From NCBI RefSeq assembly GCF_000002985.6, contig NC_003279.8:4712001-4776000 (forward strand): a DNA stretch of 64,000 nt. The letters are read 5' to 3'. Of this stretch, positions 9,206 to 22,600 are shown piece by piece. Numbering within the stretch: position 1 is the first letter of the stretch; every line of letters begins with the position of its first letter. Below the pieces are notes generated by a model, which searched no databases, was not told the origin of the DNA, and saw nothing but the letters and a program-made list of their open reading frames with translations. Source of the DNA: Caenorhabditis elegans (Eukaryota > Nematoda > Chromadorea > Rhabditida > Rhabditidae). The position numbers and the translations under genes are program-made.

Positions 9206-11716
9206 ATGATAAGAATGTCTGTTGTCTCTATTTCTCTCGTTCTATGTACTCTCTCACTTGTCTCTTCTCTAAATATCCTAGTTCACTCACCTGCTTATGC
9301 GGCAAGTCACACCAATTTTATGGCAAGATTGGCGGATACGCTCACCGAAGCTGGTCATAATGTGGTTTGTGGGAATTGGAACAACTGAAAAGTATCAGAA
9401 ATATTTTCAGACATTTCTAGTTCCAATTGCACTTGAAGAACGAAGAGATAAACTTGGCGTAAAATTAACAAAAGATGTGATAATTGTTGAACAAGATGAG
9501 GAAATGAAAAGCAAATTGGTTCCTCACAGTGGAAGTATTGAGTTTCTATGGATTATTGAGATGGATTCTTCAAGTATTGATGCGGTGAGTTGTCAAACTG
9601 GGAAATTTTTTGTAGGCACAAAAATACCTGCCTGACTACTACCTGACTACCTGACTGCCTGACTAGGTGATACAATGAACAATTATCAAAAAAAAATTTA
9701 AAAAAATTGTTTTTTTTAACTAAAGCAACCTATTTTTGAAGCCGTCACAAAAATTCAACGTATATAAGTTTAAACCTAAAATCGAAAATTTGAAATAAAA
9801 TGAATTTTTTTCAAATTCAGATGTTCTCCTGGTATAATGAAATTATGATTCTGACATGTGAGAATTTCATGAGAAACAAGCAAGTCATGAGTGAACTGAA
9901 ATCCCGTCACTTTGACGTCGCAATTGCTGAACCATTCACAATTTGTGGACTCGGATTATTTGAAGAATTGAATATCAAGAAGACAATACTGGTCTCCTCT
10001 TGTGCTCACTATGACTTCATGCTACCACATATTGGAGAGCCCGAGGATTTCAGCTCAGTTCCTAGTGAGTTACTTTTCAGATTGACCAATTTATTCAAAA
10101 ACGCTATTTCAGCTCTTTCGAGCAAAGTTGGAGAAGAGATGAGCATGACGGAAAAATGGGAAAATTATCGACTGGTTGCTGTAAGTTTGATACGTTTTTA
10201 AAAAATTTAAAAAATTTAGAAATTAATAAAAACTCGTACAAAACAAAATTTTTGGTCGACTCCTCTCAAGTAGCTGCCAACCTTTATATTTACATTTGAA
10301 TTCAGGAAACAAAAGCAAGTCTCGCCAAACTGTTCGATGCAGAAACAAGAATTTATCGTGAATCATTTGGAAGTGATATTCCTGATTGGAAAGAGCTAAT
10401 GTCATCTGCGTCTCTTTATTTCACAAATTCCAATCCATTCATTGATTATCCACGTGCTTCAATTCAAAAAACAATTTCAATTGGTGGGATTACTGTAGAT
10501 TTTCAACAAATCAAGTCAGAAAAACTGAATAAAGAATGGGAAGAAGTTTTGAATAAAAGACAGAAATCAATGTTAATCTCGTTTGGATCAAATGTACCAT
10601 CTGATAAAATGCCGGCTGCGTGGAAGTAAGATTTTTAATTTTTGGGAGCTTTGGCAAACTGCACTTGAATTATTAAATAACTGATTACAAAAATATTTGC
10701 CGGAAATTTTTAAAGATGCAGGTCGAAACATTTTAAATTATTTCTAATTTTTAGGAGGACTTACTTTCTTGATCAAAACTTTTTTTGAAAATTTGGCCTA
10801 ATGAAAACTAGATATTTCCTGAAGTTTATTTAAATAAAAATGATCACCGCTGGATAGGAAAATTTAATTTTGTTTTAAAATACTAATATCTTATTAAAAC
10901 GCAAAGGATTGAAAGATAAACTTTTAACAGTGTTTTTTCACTTATGGTTAACTTCCTGTTCGAATTTCCTCCAAAAGTAGAGCATGACCAATCAGCAACT
11001 AATTCCGCCACTTTTGAGCTAATCAGCAGTTACAAATTTTCCAGAGCCGGAATATTCGAGACTATCAAATCAATGCCAAATGTCACATTCATCTGGAAAT
11101 ATGAATCCGATGATGTCTCGTTTGCTGATGGAATTTCAAATATTCACTTTTCAAAATGGGTACCTCAAACAGCTCTTCTCAATGACCCTCGGTTATCCGC
11201 TTTCCTTACACATGGAGGTCTCGGCTCAACAAATGAATTGGCTTATTGTGCAAAACCAGCTGTTATGGTTCCAATTTACGGTGATCAAACTAGAAATGCG
11301 AATATGCTTGCAAGACATGGTTCAGTTATTGTACTTCACAAGAAGGAATTGGCAAATGTGCAACGAGTTAAAAAAGCTGTACATGACATTCTTTACAACA
11401 AACAGTACACGGAAAGTGCTGAAAGAATAGCTGAAATGATCAAAAATCAACCAAAAACGCCAAAAGAAACTGTTGTAAGATATACTGAATTTGTGGCAAA
11501 GTGAGTAGTTTTCAGTTTAGTTTTTACTTAAATAAATAATTTTTCAGGTACGGACCATTCCCTCAAATGGCTCCTCATGGCCGAAAGCTCACCTATTTCC
11601 AGAAGACATTCCTAGATATTTATTCCCTGTTTGCTTTAGGTGTAGTTAGTGTATTAACTGTTGCTTTCTTAGTTATACGATATGTTTTGAGTTGTTTCAA
11701 ACTGAAGAAAGATTAG
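9206..11716 (+). CDS. UDP-glycosyltransferase (UGT), cluster member 1
   Basis: Seven exons: 9206-9364, 9411-9584, 9821-10064, 10113-10180, 10306-10625, 11045-11500 and 11548-11716, about 529 residues. It would transfer a sugar from a UDP-sugar to small lipophilic acceptors in the ER lumen. Visible features are a signal peptide ending near SLVSS, the HSPAYAASHTNFM block carrying the acceptor-activating His, the FDVAIAEPFTICG segment, and the donor-binding signature WVPQTALLNDPRLSAFLTHG followed by GSTNEL and DQTRN. A carboxy transmembrane helix is followed by a Lys-rich cytosolic tail. The small 48-base intron at 10065-10112 restores alignment with its paralogues. Symbols of the ugt-25 to ugt-28 range belong to this neighbourhood as I recall, but I cannot assign them individually. 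Confidence 0.9.
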
Positions 11717-12064
11717 ACATTTGGAAATTCTTAGATATAATTGTTTTTTGTTCCAATTTTGATACCGATAATAAAAATATTTGATATTTGCGCACATTGT
11801 GGATGTACAATAATACTATTAGGGAACAACTTCCCCCATTAACTGTTTTAATATAATTTTAAAAAACAAGTGCAATTAGAAAATAAAAATCTAGTTTTCA
11901 CTATTTTATTATAATTCTCTTTAACTCTTATCATATTGTTTTTCAACACCGCCTACCGACTGATGATCTTACCAAATAAACTGATCTTTATTTTCACTTT
12001 TTCCATCGATCCATCATAATTCGAACAAAAACAACCAGACAGACAGTCTCCTTCTCCAGACAAA
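11717..12064. other. Intergenic between UGT 1 and UGT 2
   Basis: 348 AT-rich bases with an AATAAA near 11771 for the upstream gene. A CTTATCA near 11927 and CTGATCTTTA near 11980 resemble GATA-type sites seen upstream of intestinal genes, but this is not strong. Confidence 0.45.
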
Positions 12065-14763
12065 ATGCTACTTTTCTTTTATTTCCTCCGATTTCTTCTA
12101 ATTTTCCAAGTTAATTCTATAAATGTTCTTGTCTATTCACCAGCTTTTGCCGCAAGTCACACCAACTTTATGGCAAGGTTGGCAGATACACTCACTGAAG
12201 CTGGACATAATGTGGTAAATTTTCTCGAAAACAGTTTTTTCGAATTCCCGGACCAATTTTCCAGACATTTCTAGTCCCGATTGTAGATGTGGCACGGACC
12301 AAACAATTGGGTGTGCACGTTACAACTGATGTGATAATTGTGGAGGTTAGTGTGCATTTTGAAATGAAAAACTTTGATTTTTTTCCATTTTTCAGAAAGA
12401 TGAGCACACAACTCAAGAAAGTGTTCCATTTGATGATAGTATGGAAGCATATTGGACAGAAGAAACGCATTCGTCTAATGTCGGAGAGGTAAAAAAGAAC
12501 GGGTTTTCAAAGAACATTCTAGAAAAGAAACGAACAAAAAAAAATATTATACTGTTTTTAGATTGTTTTTGTTTTTGTGAGGGAATCATCAGAAGTGACT
12601 TCGAGAATTTTACAACAGAAAAAAGAACATGGAACTTTGTATTTTGAACCTCGCACTGTCAAGTTGACATAGACATTAGTCCCCAAATAGCAATGACTTT
12701 TTGCCGGACTGTATACAGTTTAAAGTAAGATCTGGCGCACAGTGTCAATTATCGTTGGGAAACGACAATTATCTGCCACGCTTTCTGATGCTAATTAAAC
12801 AAATTTCTGGCGCAGATTGACAACTTTCTACGGAGCATTGTCCACGTTCTTTCACTCGTTGTCCACATTTGGTAGCACATGACTTTCTGTCGCAAACTGC
12901 AGGCTTTCTGTCGCAGATTGTCAACTTTCTGTCGCACATTATAAACGTTCTGTAGCACATTTAAAAAATAATGATAAAATAAAACTTCGATCAAAACTTC
13001 AAAGTGTATATATATTATACTTACCAAATGCACAATTTCCAACTAATAATCACAGTCTTTCCAATGGTTTTTCGACGGAATGAAACTAGGATGTGAGAAC
13101 CTTCTTCGTCGACATGAAATTCTGGATCAACTGAAATCTCGCAACTTCGACGTGGCAATAGTCGAACCACTTTCAGTGTGTGGTCTCGGATTGGCAAAAA
13201 AACTTGAAATTGGGAAGACTATATTAGCATCTTCGTGTGCCTATTATGATTATTTATTCCGTCATATTGGAGAGCCAGATGTACACAGTTATCTTCCATC
13301 GTTGATGAGCACTACAGGTGATGTCATGACAACTTTCGAACGACTCGAGAATCATAGAGTTGCAGAGGTTTGTGATTTTTTTTCTAGAATTTTTGAAATA
13401 ATTGTTTTGAAATTTAATATCCATGATGTTACCGGCACAAATTTTTAAAATAATGTTTTCCAGGCAATGGCAACTGCTATGTATAAAATGTTTGATTCTG
13501 AGAAAGCGATCTATCGGAAACATTTCGGAGATGAAATTCCTGATTGGAGAGATCTCTTACCAGCTGCTTCTTTATATTTTACAAATTCCAATCCATACCT
13601 AGATTTTCCCCGTCCAATTCTACAAAAGACAGTTTCAATTGGTGGAATATCAGTCGATACGAAGAAAATAAAATCTCAAGAACTGGATAAGGAATGGAAT
13701 CATATTTTAAACAAACGAAATTTAAATATGCTCATTTCATTCGGCTCAATGATACATTCATCACATATGTTAGATGATGCAAAGAAGAATTTAATAAAAG
13801 TGATAAAATCAGAGCCAAATGTCACTTTTATTTGGAAATATGAAACAAATGACACCTCTTTTGCCTTTGGTATTGATAATATTTACTTTTCCAAGTGGGT
13901 TCCACAATCTAAACTACTGAATGATGCTCGATTAACTGCATTTTTGACTCATGGGGGTCTTGGATCTACAAATGAACTTGCACATTTTGGAAAACCCGCC
14001 GTAATGGTTCCAATATTTGGTGATCAATATAGAAATGGACATATGCTTCAACGACATGGATGTGCAATTATTGTTCAGAAAACTGAGTTGAGCAATTGGA
14101 AAATTGTGAGCTCGGCTGTGAAATCAGTTTTATACGATGAGAACTACAAAAAGAATGCGGCGCATTTGGCGGATTTACTGCAAAATCAACCGGTTAAGCC
14201 GAAGGAAATTGTCGTGAAATATGTAGAGTTTGTGGCAAGGTAAGTTTTTTCAAGAATTAAAACAAAGTGGGCTCAAACCGAGCTCCACCAAAACCGAAAT
14301 TTTCGCTGCAAGATCCCAAAAAAGGGTAGAGTTTCTTTTTTTTTTTTTGGTTTTTTTTGGAGTTGGAACCCGATTTGAGAAAATCGTCAGAAAAGTGTGG
14401 CGACATTTTCGGAATAAAAATTAACATTTTTGAGAACCTTTCCTGGAACTTTTTTTTGTTGTAAAAAGAGTCAACCTCCCCTTCTGCGTCTCACCACCTG
14501 AGCATTTAGTTTAAAAAAAGTTTGTTGGCTTTGAAGTTGTAAAGTTTTCCGATACACTTTTTTCAAGGCCTATAGTTTTACTACAACTTTCCAGATTCGG
14601 GCCATTTCCCGAAATGGATGCATATGGTCGGCAGCTGAATTTCATTCAACGAAATCTTCTAGACGTGTACCTTATCGAACTTTTTGGACATTTTTTGTTC
14701 TTTCTTATCATTTTCTGTTTAATTCCCCTACAATTGAAACGTTGGCTTATCAAGAGAACCTGA
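12065..14763 (+). CDS. UDP-glycosyltransferase (UGT), cluster member 2
   Basis: Six exons: 12065-12214, 12265-12345, 12396-12488, 13056-13367, 13464-14239 and 14595-14763, about 526 residues. It has a signal peptide, the AASHTNFMARLADT block with the likely catalytic His, FDVAIVEPLSVCG, and the donor signature WVPQSKLLNDARLTAFLTHG with GSTNELAH and DQYRN. A carboxy membrane helix ends in LKRWLIKRT, a dilysine-like basic tail. Unlike members 1, 3 and 4 it has no intron between the GSM block and the VTFIWKYE block; the coding sequence there reads straight through. Intron 3 (567 bases) carries a short minisatellite. Role as for the other members: conjugation of small molecules in the ER. Confidence 0.9.
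12800..12965 (+). repeat. Degenerate minisatellite in UGT 2 intron 3
   Basis: Roughly seven diverged units of 20-25 bases built on TTCTGTCGCAGATTGTCAAC, for example near 12806, 12880, 12904 and 12928, with GCGCA and TAGCACAT variants. It has no coding sense. Confidence 0.6.
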
Positions 14764-15330
14764 ATGAAATATGTTCCGTGTTTTGTGGTCACAATGGGGC
14801 GGGGTTGTTAAATGGGAATAATTGCACAAATTAATCGCGATCTGAAAAAATATTTCAAACGAGAAACAAACTTTAAAAACGATTTCAAAAAAGATGGTTT
14901 TCAGAGAAGTAAGAAGATTTGGCGGAAAATTGATTAAATTGAATTATAATTCATAACTTTAGATAAAATGTGTGTTTTAAAAACTAACAATTCTAGTTTT
15001 TGTCATGTTTTCATTTAAAAAAAAATCAAAATAAATTATATGTAAATTTTTTTGTTGATACTTCAATCCGCACTACACCATTAAAATAAAATCCAGATTC
15101 AAAATTTTAAAAAATCAAAAAAAAATTGCTCTCCCCATCTCTTTAAAGATCAAATAATCATCTTGTCCTTTTCGACCACACAATTTTGTGGTCTGTGAAC
15201 ACAAAAAGGCGTGTCTGTTTGCCGCGTAATATTACGCAACGTGTGAGAGACTTAGTATGTTAGAGAAAAATAAAGTAGACATAATAAAAATGGTTGTTTT
15301 TCCTCTCATTCTCCGTGCTTTAACTTCACA
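14764..15330. other. Intergenic between UGT 2 and UGT 3
   Basis: AT-rich. It holds TCTTTAAAGATC near 15140 and a GTGTCTGTTTGCCGCGTAATATTACGCAACGTG stretch (15211-15243) with a GCGTAATATTACGC palindrome at 15223-15236. No gene is seen. Confidence 0.6.
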
Positions 15331-18297
15331 ATGTTACTCAAATTTCTGATATTTTCCTCATTTTTCTGCTCTACAAGTTCTCTGAATATTCTTGTCTACT
15401 CTCCTGCATTTGCAGCCAGTCACAGTAATTTTTTGGGGAAGCTGGCGGATACATTGACCGAACGAGGACATAATGTGGTAAGTTTAAACTTTTCAAAAAA
15501 AAACGTTTTAATTTGACCAGCCAAAAAGTGGCAATTGCTGAGTTTCTGCTAGATTTCAGAAAACTATAGCATTTTCTACAATGTTTGAAAATATATATTT
15601 AAAACACTAGTAGACAATAAAATGCGAAAAACATTTTTTTTGATTGATAACTTCCAAAAAAGTGGCAAAAACTGAGTTTTTTTTAAATTAAAACTAAATC
15701 ATTTAAAATTTTGAATTTTTTGAATTTTTTTACTATGATATTTAGTCATTGTGCTACCATAGGCATATTTTAAAACAATTTACCCACTGGACCCTATCCA
15801 CATTTAAATTGCCATTGAAGAAAAATAACAAGACTATTAAATTTAAGAACCTTCTGAAATAAGTTGATATCTTTCATTAAAAAATAAAGCTCTACAGTAA
15901 TCTGAATTCAAAAGCACATGCCTCAATTTTTCAATTCTTATGCTTTGAAATCTCAAAATTTAGCGATTCATTATAATTTTAAAATAATATATTTATTTTT
16001 TTTCAGAATTTCTAGTTTACGATTTTTGGTGCCCATTTTAACTTTTGCCCTCAAAAATGTGTACAATTTTCATACAATTTTTTTAAACTTAACACAAACG
16101 TTGAATTTTCTCTTTCAGACATACTTGATGCCAGTTGTAGATCCCGAAAAACGAGATGAATGTATCGGAGTCAAATTGACAAAAGATTTGGTTATCGTGG
16201 AACCTGATGAAGAAATGATGTCATTTAAGAAGGGAAGTACACCGAATGGGGAGATTATGGAACTTTTTTGGAAATCTGAAATGGATTCTTCTAATTCTAG
16301 AGATGTGAGTTCTTGATTGGTTGTAAAAATATTCAATGTAAATTCTAAAAAAAATTTGGTGGGGAAAACATCCTGGATTTTTTTTGTGTTCACCCGACTT
16401 GATAAAAAAATACTTTTCCGGAAAAATACAAGTTTCCAAAAAATCTTCTTCAACGTTTACCTAGTCCTAGGCACTTCAATGAGATGTAATATTTATTTAA
16501 AATAAGAACAATTTTTGAAGAAATACTTGAATTTCCCTAACTAAAAGAGTTGCACGGGTGGGTTTAACAGCTTTTCTGTAAATTTCTAGCATTTTATTGG
16601 AAAAAAAATTAGAGGGGAGCCAGTTTGTTGCCTGATGTTCTCTACTTTTTGTTGCATACCCAAACTGAGAGCGACCCTCTCCAATAACAGAAGAAATGTA
16701 TACTCTTGTTTTAGAAATTGATAAACTATTTTCAGATGTTCTCGTTTTTCAATTCCGACATGAAACTTGCCTGTCGTAACTTTCATAAGCGTCGGGACAT
16801 TTTCGAACAAATGAAATCTCGCAACTTTGACGTTGCAATTCTCGAGCCTGTTACCATCTGTGGACTTGGATTCGTGAAAGCTCTTGGAATCGAAAAAACA
16901 ATTTTGGCATCTTCAAGTACTTTTTATGATGCAGTTATGGATTATATTGGAGAACCATTAGATTATAGTTATGTACCATCTGGATTCAGTGTCACTGGAG
17001 ATGTGATGACTATGGCTGAGAGATATGAAAATTGGATGGTTGTTAAGGTAAACTTGTTGTAGTCTATAATTCTTGTTATGGTGTACTTTCAGGAAATCAA
17101 TATCGCTCTACATGACATGTTCGATGGCGAGATGAAAAGTTATCGTGAATTTCTTGGAGAAGATCTTCCAAATTGGCGGGAACTTCTCTCATCTGCTTCA
17201 ATTTTCTTTGTCAACGCCAATCCATTTCTGGATTTTCCACGTGCAGTTCTTCAGAAAACTGTTCCAATTGGAGGAATTTCAATTAATTTGAAATGGATTA
17301 AAGAGCAAAAACTGACTAAAGATTGGGAGGATATTTTGGAAAAGAGGACGAAAACGGTCCTAATCTCATTCGGGTCAATGGTCAAGTCTGCGTATATGCC
17401 GAAGATATGGAGGTTTGCGATGGGGAGAGGAATATGTGGAATTTTAAAATTATAATAATATGGTAGTCAAATAATCAAGAATGGTGTCCAATTATGCACA
17501 AATTAAGTCGTTCTCACTTGAGTAGAAAGTTCACATAATTTTGCTGCACCAAACATTTTTGAGAAATTTTTTAAATTTAAAAATCATGTCAATTTCAAGA
17601 AACGGCCTGCTCGAAGTGATCAAATCAATGCCAGATGTCACATTCATTTTCAAATATGAATCCGATGAAGTCTCGTTTGCTGATGGAATTTCGAATATTC
17701 ACTTTTCAAAATGGGTACCTCAAACAGCTCTTCTCAATGACCCTCGACTTTCCGCTTTTGTAACTCATGGAGGACTTGGAAGTACAATGGAATTGGCTTA
17801 CAGTGGAAAACCAGGAGTTGTTATTCCAGTATTTGCTGATCAAATTCGAAATGCTCGGATGATTGCTAGACATAACGGTGTCATTTATCTGCATAAGAAT
17901 TCAATGGAAAATGTAAAAGTAACTCGGAAAGCACTCACAGATGTTCTTTATGATGAGAGTTACAAGAAAAATGCAGAGAAATTGACGGATATCTTGATGA
18001 ATCAGCCATACAGTCCCATGGAAAATGTTATCAAATACACGGAATTTGTTGGAGAGTGAGTTCATTAAATTTGACTAAATATAATTTTAAAACCATATTT
18101 CCAGACATGGCCCATTCCCTAACACTGATCCATATGGTCGTCATCTCAATTACTTCCAGAAAACATTCTTTGATATTTATGCTCTTTTCGCATTGTTTTA
18201 TATTTCTGTAGGTACAATTATTGCAATTAGTATTAGATTTATTTATCAGAAAGCTAGAAAATATTTCACATTGGAAAAATCTAAGAAAACTGAATAG
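15331..18297 (+). CDS. UDP-glycosyltransferase (UGT), cluster member 3
   Basis: Six exons: 15331-15477, 16119-16304, 16736-17047, 17093-17412, 17600-18055 and 18105-18297, about 537 residues. The signal peptide is followed by AASHSNFLGKLADT (acceptor-site His), FDVAILEPVTICG, and the donor signature WVPQTALLNDPRLSAFVTHG with GSTMELAY and DQIRN. The carboxy end has a membrane helix and a Lys-rich tail. The acceptor before 17600 is TTTCAAG, weaker than the usual TTTTCAG; I chose it because it alone keeps the RNGLLEVIKS block in frame. The first intron is 641 bases and holds nothing I recognise. Function as for the other members. Confidence 0.88.
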
Positions 18298-19622
18298 AAC
18301 TGGTATTGTTTGCATTTCATTTGATTGTTCAATTTACGGATCTCTAAATAAATTCCTCTGATTTTCAAGTTGTTCAATTAATCAAAAATTATGCTCAAAC
18401 TTTTAGTTTTAATTTTCTAAAAAATTGAATTAAAAAGGCAAATAAGTGCCTTATACCTAAAATGCTCTCTAGCACTATCAGAAATATTGATTGCAGTTTA
18501 AGACATTTTTCAAGGTTTGTGATCTATTTTTTATGTTTAGATTACTGCAGAGAACGAAAAATCTAAATATATAGCACAAGAAAACACACCCACAATGAAC
18601 AAACCACACTTTCAATGCGTGATCTTCATGATCTTCATTGCAAGTGACAGTTTTTCAATGAACGCGAATACTTTGTCTGTGCCTTGTCTATAGATCAAGT
18701 TACCACTCACAAAGAATAACTTCCTATTAGGGAAATAAATACAGTAGAAGTTTACAAGTTCGCACCCAGAGATCCTAATGAGAAACTAGCGACAAAAATC
18801 ATTTGATTGTTTTCAGACGAAGACATCGAATTTTACAACCTAATTAACCGGAATTGACGACTTGGAAAACTGGAATGATCTATGTACCAAGTATATGTAC
18901 CAAGTTCCTACACAATTACCCAATTAGTGAATAATAGTGCAGTTCTCAAATGTACAATATTAGTGTTTTACATTTTTAACCTAGAACATGAAAAATCTTG
19001 GCCAGTTAGGGCTACAAATTGGATTAAAGAAAACGTTCTGTGTCCGGTTTTTCCGGATTCTGGACGATCCGGCGCCTGTTTGTTTTCGGGGTTACAACAT
19101 GTTTTTCAAATAAATTTTGTCTTTGTTGCAGTGTTCATCTCGAAAAGAAATACCAATTGAAATGCAAAAAATTTCATGAAAAAAAATTAATTTTAAAAAA
19201 AATAGACAACTCGGCAAAAGCAATGTGAAAACTTGGTTCCATTATTAAAAAGCGTGCGGAATACTTGCACTCTGCTAAAATTAAAAACTTTGGGTGCAAT
19301 GAACAAAATTCAACTTTGTGGGTTTTTGAACAAAAATCTGTCCGAGAAAAGCTATGCAGAGATATAAATATCCAATCACATGAATTTCATGTTCACTAGA
19401 ACACATTAATAAAGCAAATAAACTAGAAAGTATGAATGATTCGATTTCACAACATTTGGTCATATCAACATCATCATCCATATCAGTACAGTGTCTTTTC
19501 TCAAATACGAAGACTACGGAAACTACATTATTTCAGAACTAATGGGCGGAGAGGAACTCCTTAACTAAAGAACTTATAAAAGGAAAATGAAAAAGTGACA
19601 ACAGCAGTCACATTAACACATA
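18298..19622. other. Intergenic between UGT 3 and UGT 4 (1.3 kb)
   Basis: The longest gap in the cluster. A TATATGTACCAAG word repeats near 18886 and 18893. The short ORFs at 18882-19228 are not coding by composition or context. I see no RNA gene or mobile-element protein. Confidence 0.6.
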
Positions 19623-22600
19623 ATGATTATCCAATCAGTGTTCATTTTGTTATCTGTTATCAATGTTAATGCGTTCAATATTCTTGTGTATTCACCATCT
19701 TTTGGTGGAAGTCATACTAATTTCATGGCAAGGCTGGCAGATACTTTAACTGAAGCTGGACATAATGTGGTAAGTTGGGATTAGAGCTGAAGAAAGTTTT
19801 TCGACAAAAAAGAACATATTTTCTGTCAGTTGGAAACATTCTTCTGAAAAACTTAAATAATTTTATTAAAATTGCCCCTTAGATTCAGTTCATTGTTTTT
19901 GGGAAATATGTAAAATTTATACATTTATGAGTTGTCCAGTTGGCAGGCTAACAGGATTTTTCACTTGCTTCTTTTCAATTAATTTGTTGAACCATATACC
20001 TATTCTGTCAATTATAACATAAGGTAGGCATAGGTCGGCATTGTGTGTCTGGGGATCCAAATAGATAAGAAGACAATCATACAACACTTATCATTATCAT
20101 GACCTCCTAGTCTGTACTTTAATATCTTTGCCTTTTTTGATGCAATTGATAAGATTTGCGAATACTATATTTGAAAAGTTGACAAAAATGCATTCTTTCT
20201 GAAACATTGAAAATCGCATTGAAATTAATAGAATTTTATATTCCGTAGGCAGACAGGTATTCATTTTGCGCCTACCTTATCATTGGATAATTTTGTATTC
20301 AAAATATCAATATATTTATTTTTTAGAAATCTTTAACCTGTTCCAGAGCTCAATTATGAGAAAAAATAAGATAGTTTCTGAAAATCGAAAACAAAACTAC
20401 ACTCTTAGCTCAGATGTGCAGAAGTTCCATTTTACAAAATGCAATTTTCAGACATTTGTTGTTCCAGTGGCAGATGAAGCTCGCAAAGGTCAGCTGGGTG
20501 TTAAAAAGACTAAAGATGTTGTTATAGTTGAGGTAAGTCTAACTTTTGAATCTTTATGATAATCTTCCAAATTCAATGTATTATTCAGCAAGACGAGTTG
20601 ATGAAAAGCGAGATAAAACCATTAGATGATGACATGGCACAGTACTGGGAGACTGATATGGATTCTTCTAATGCTGATTCCGTAAGTGTTTTTTGAATTT
20701 AAAGAGTGAAAATTGAAGCACATATATTTAGTTGAAATACTACAAATTCTTGTTCTACCAGTTGTCGGCAAAAAAGGTAGCCGGCCATTTTTTGATAATG
20801 AAGATAACAATATTTACCTTAAAAAGTATAAATTAGAGTTAAATTTACACTTTGAATACAAAAGTAATTTGCAAAATAATTCTAAAAAATAAGAATTTAG
20901 GATCAAGGCTCTCACAAAAAATTTTAATGTGAAATATCTTCCAAAAACCAAAAAAAAACTCTGCAATTTATCGAATTTTTTCCCAAAAAAATGCAGATTT
21001 GCTTTTTAAAAAATCCAAAAAACCAAACAATTCCAAAAAAATCAAAAAAAAATTCAACCTTGCAAAAAAACTCCACAGTACAAAAAATGTAGCCTCATTG
21101 TATCCACACTAAGTATATGTACCTAGTAACCAAAATTTTCAATTTTTCAGATTTTCTCAGTATTCAGTGATGCAATGCTCCTATCGTGCAACAACTTCAT
21201 GCGAAACAAAAAAGTATTCAATGAACTTAAATCCAGAAACTTTGACGTTGGAATCTATGAGCCACTTTCTGTCTGCGGTCTTGGATATATGCATGCAATT
21301 GGAATTAATAAACTAATAATGTCATCCTCGTGTGCTCTTTACGATGGAACTGTTGCTGCAATTGGAGAACCTATTGACTTTAGTTATGTACCTGGAAGTA
21401 TGAGCAAGTCTGGAGAGAAAATGAGTTTATTCGAAAAACTTGAGAATTATCGATTATCGATGGCCAGTTCCCGTATGCAATATGGACAATGGGATAAGGA
21501 AACTGAAATTTATAAAAAACATTTGGGAAATGATATTCCTCATTGGAGAGATCTTATGCCATCTTCTTCGGTCGCCTTCACAAATTCAATTCCATACGTG
21601 GATTTTCCAAGATCCATCACTCAAAAGACAGTTCCAATTGGAGGAATTTCAGTAGATATGGAAATGATTAAATCTCAAAAGTTATCAATTGAATGGAGTA
21701 CAGTACTAGACGAACGACCACATAATATGTTAATTTCATTTGGATCAATGGTTAGAAGTATGGATATGCCATTGAAATGGAGGTTAGTTACCATTCACTT
21801 GGAAATCAAAATTGGCAATCAAAATAATAAATATAACAACAAAAAAAAGAACGAAACGAAAACGTTGACTTTAAATTTTGAAACATCTAAAATCATTCTA
21901 CTATCTAAAATTTCAATTTTAAATCGCTTTTTTTAAATGTATTTATTTATATAAAACGGCGATGTAACGTTTCATTATCGAAATTTCTTAAACATTTTTT
22001 TTTAAAGGCACGCGTTGCTTTTCTGAATGGGTCTTGACACAAAAATTTTATGAATTTCAATAACTTAAACTGTACAGAAAAGTCTAGGCAATATCATATA
22101 AAATTTAGCGCCTAGTTTCAAGTTTTGCCAAATCTCACACTTCAATATTCACAAACTGTGTTTTTGGTCAAACTTTAAAAATATTACGGGAACAAACAAT
22201 TCTGAGAATGCGTATTTCGCAACATATTTGACGCGCAAGATATCTCGTAGCGAAAACTACAGTAACTCTTAAAATGACTAGCTTGTGTTGATTTCAATAA
22301 TGAATTCATGGATTCATCAGTGGAATATTAAAATTAAACAGAACATGGAAAAATAATACGAAGAACCAAAGAAAGATGGGATATCCTTTGATTTTAAAAA
22401 GAGCCCGTAAATCGACACATGTGCTACAGTAGTCATTCAAAGAATTAAGAATTACTGTAGTTTTCGCTACGGGATATTTTGCGCGTCAAATATGTTGCGC
22501 ATCACGCATTCTCAGAATTTTGTGTTCCCGTAATATGATACTGAATTTAATTCTTAAAAATTAAAAATTAAAATCCTTTTTTACAGAAATGGACTGCTGG

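Noticed and set aside
10944-11044. In-frame upstream extension of UGT 1 exon 5
   Set aside because: Lies before the acceptor that restores the conserved frame; residues have no match to sister genes.
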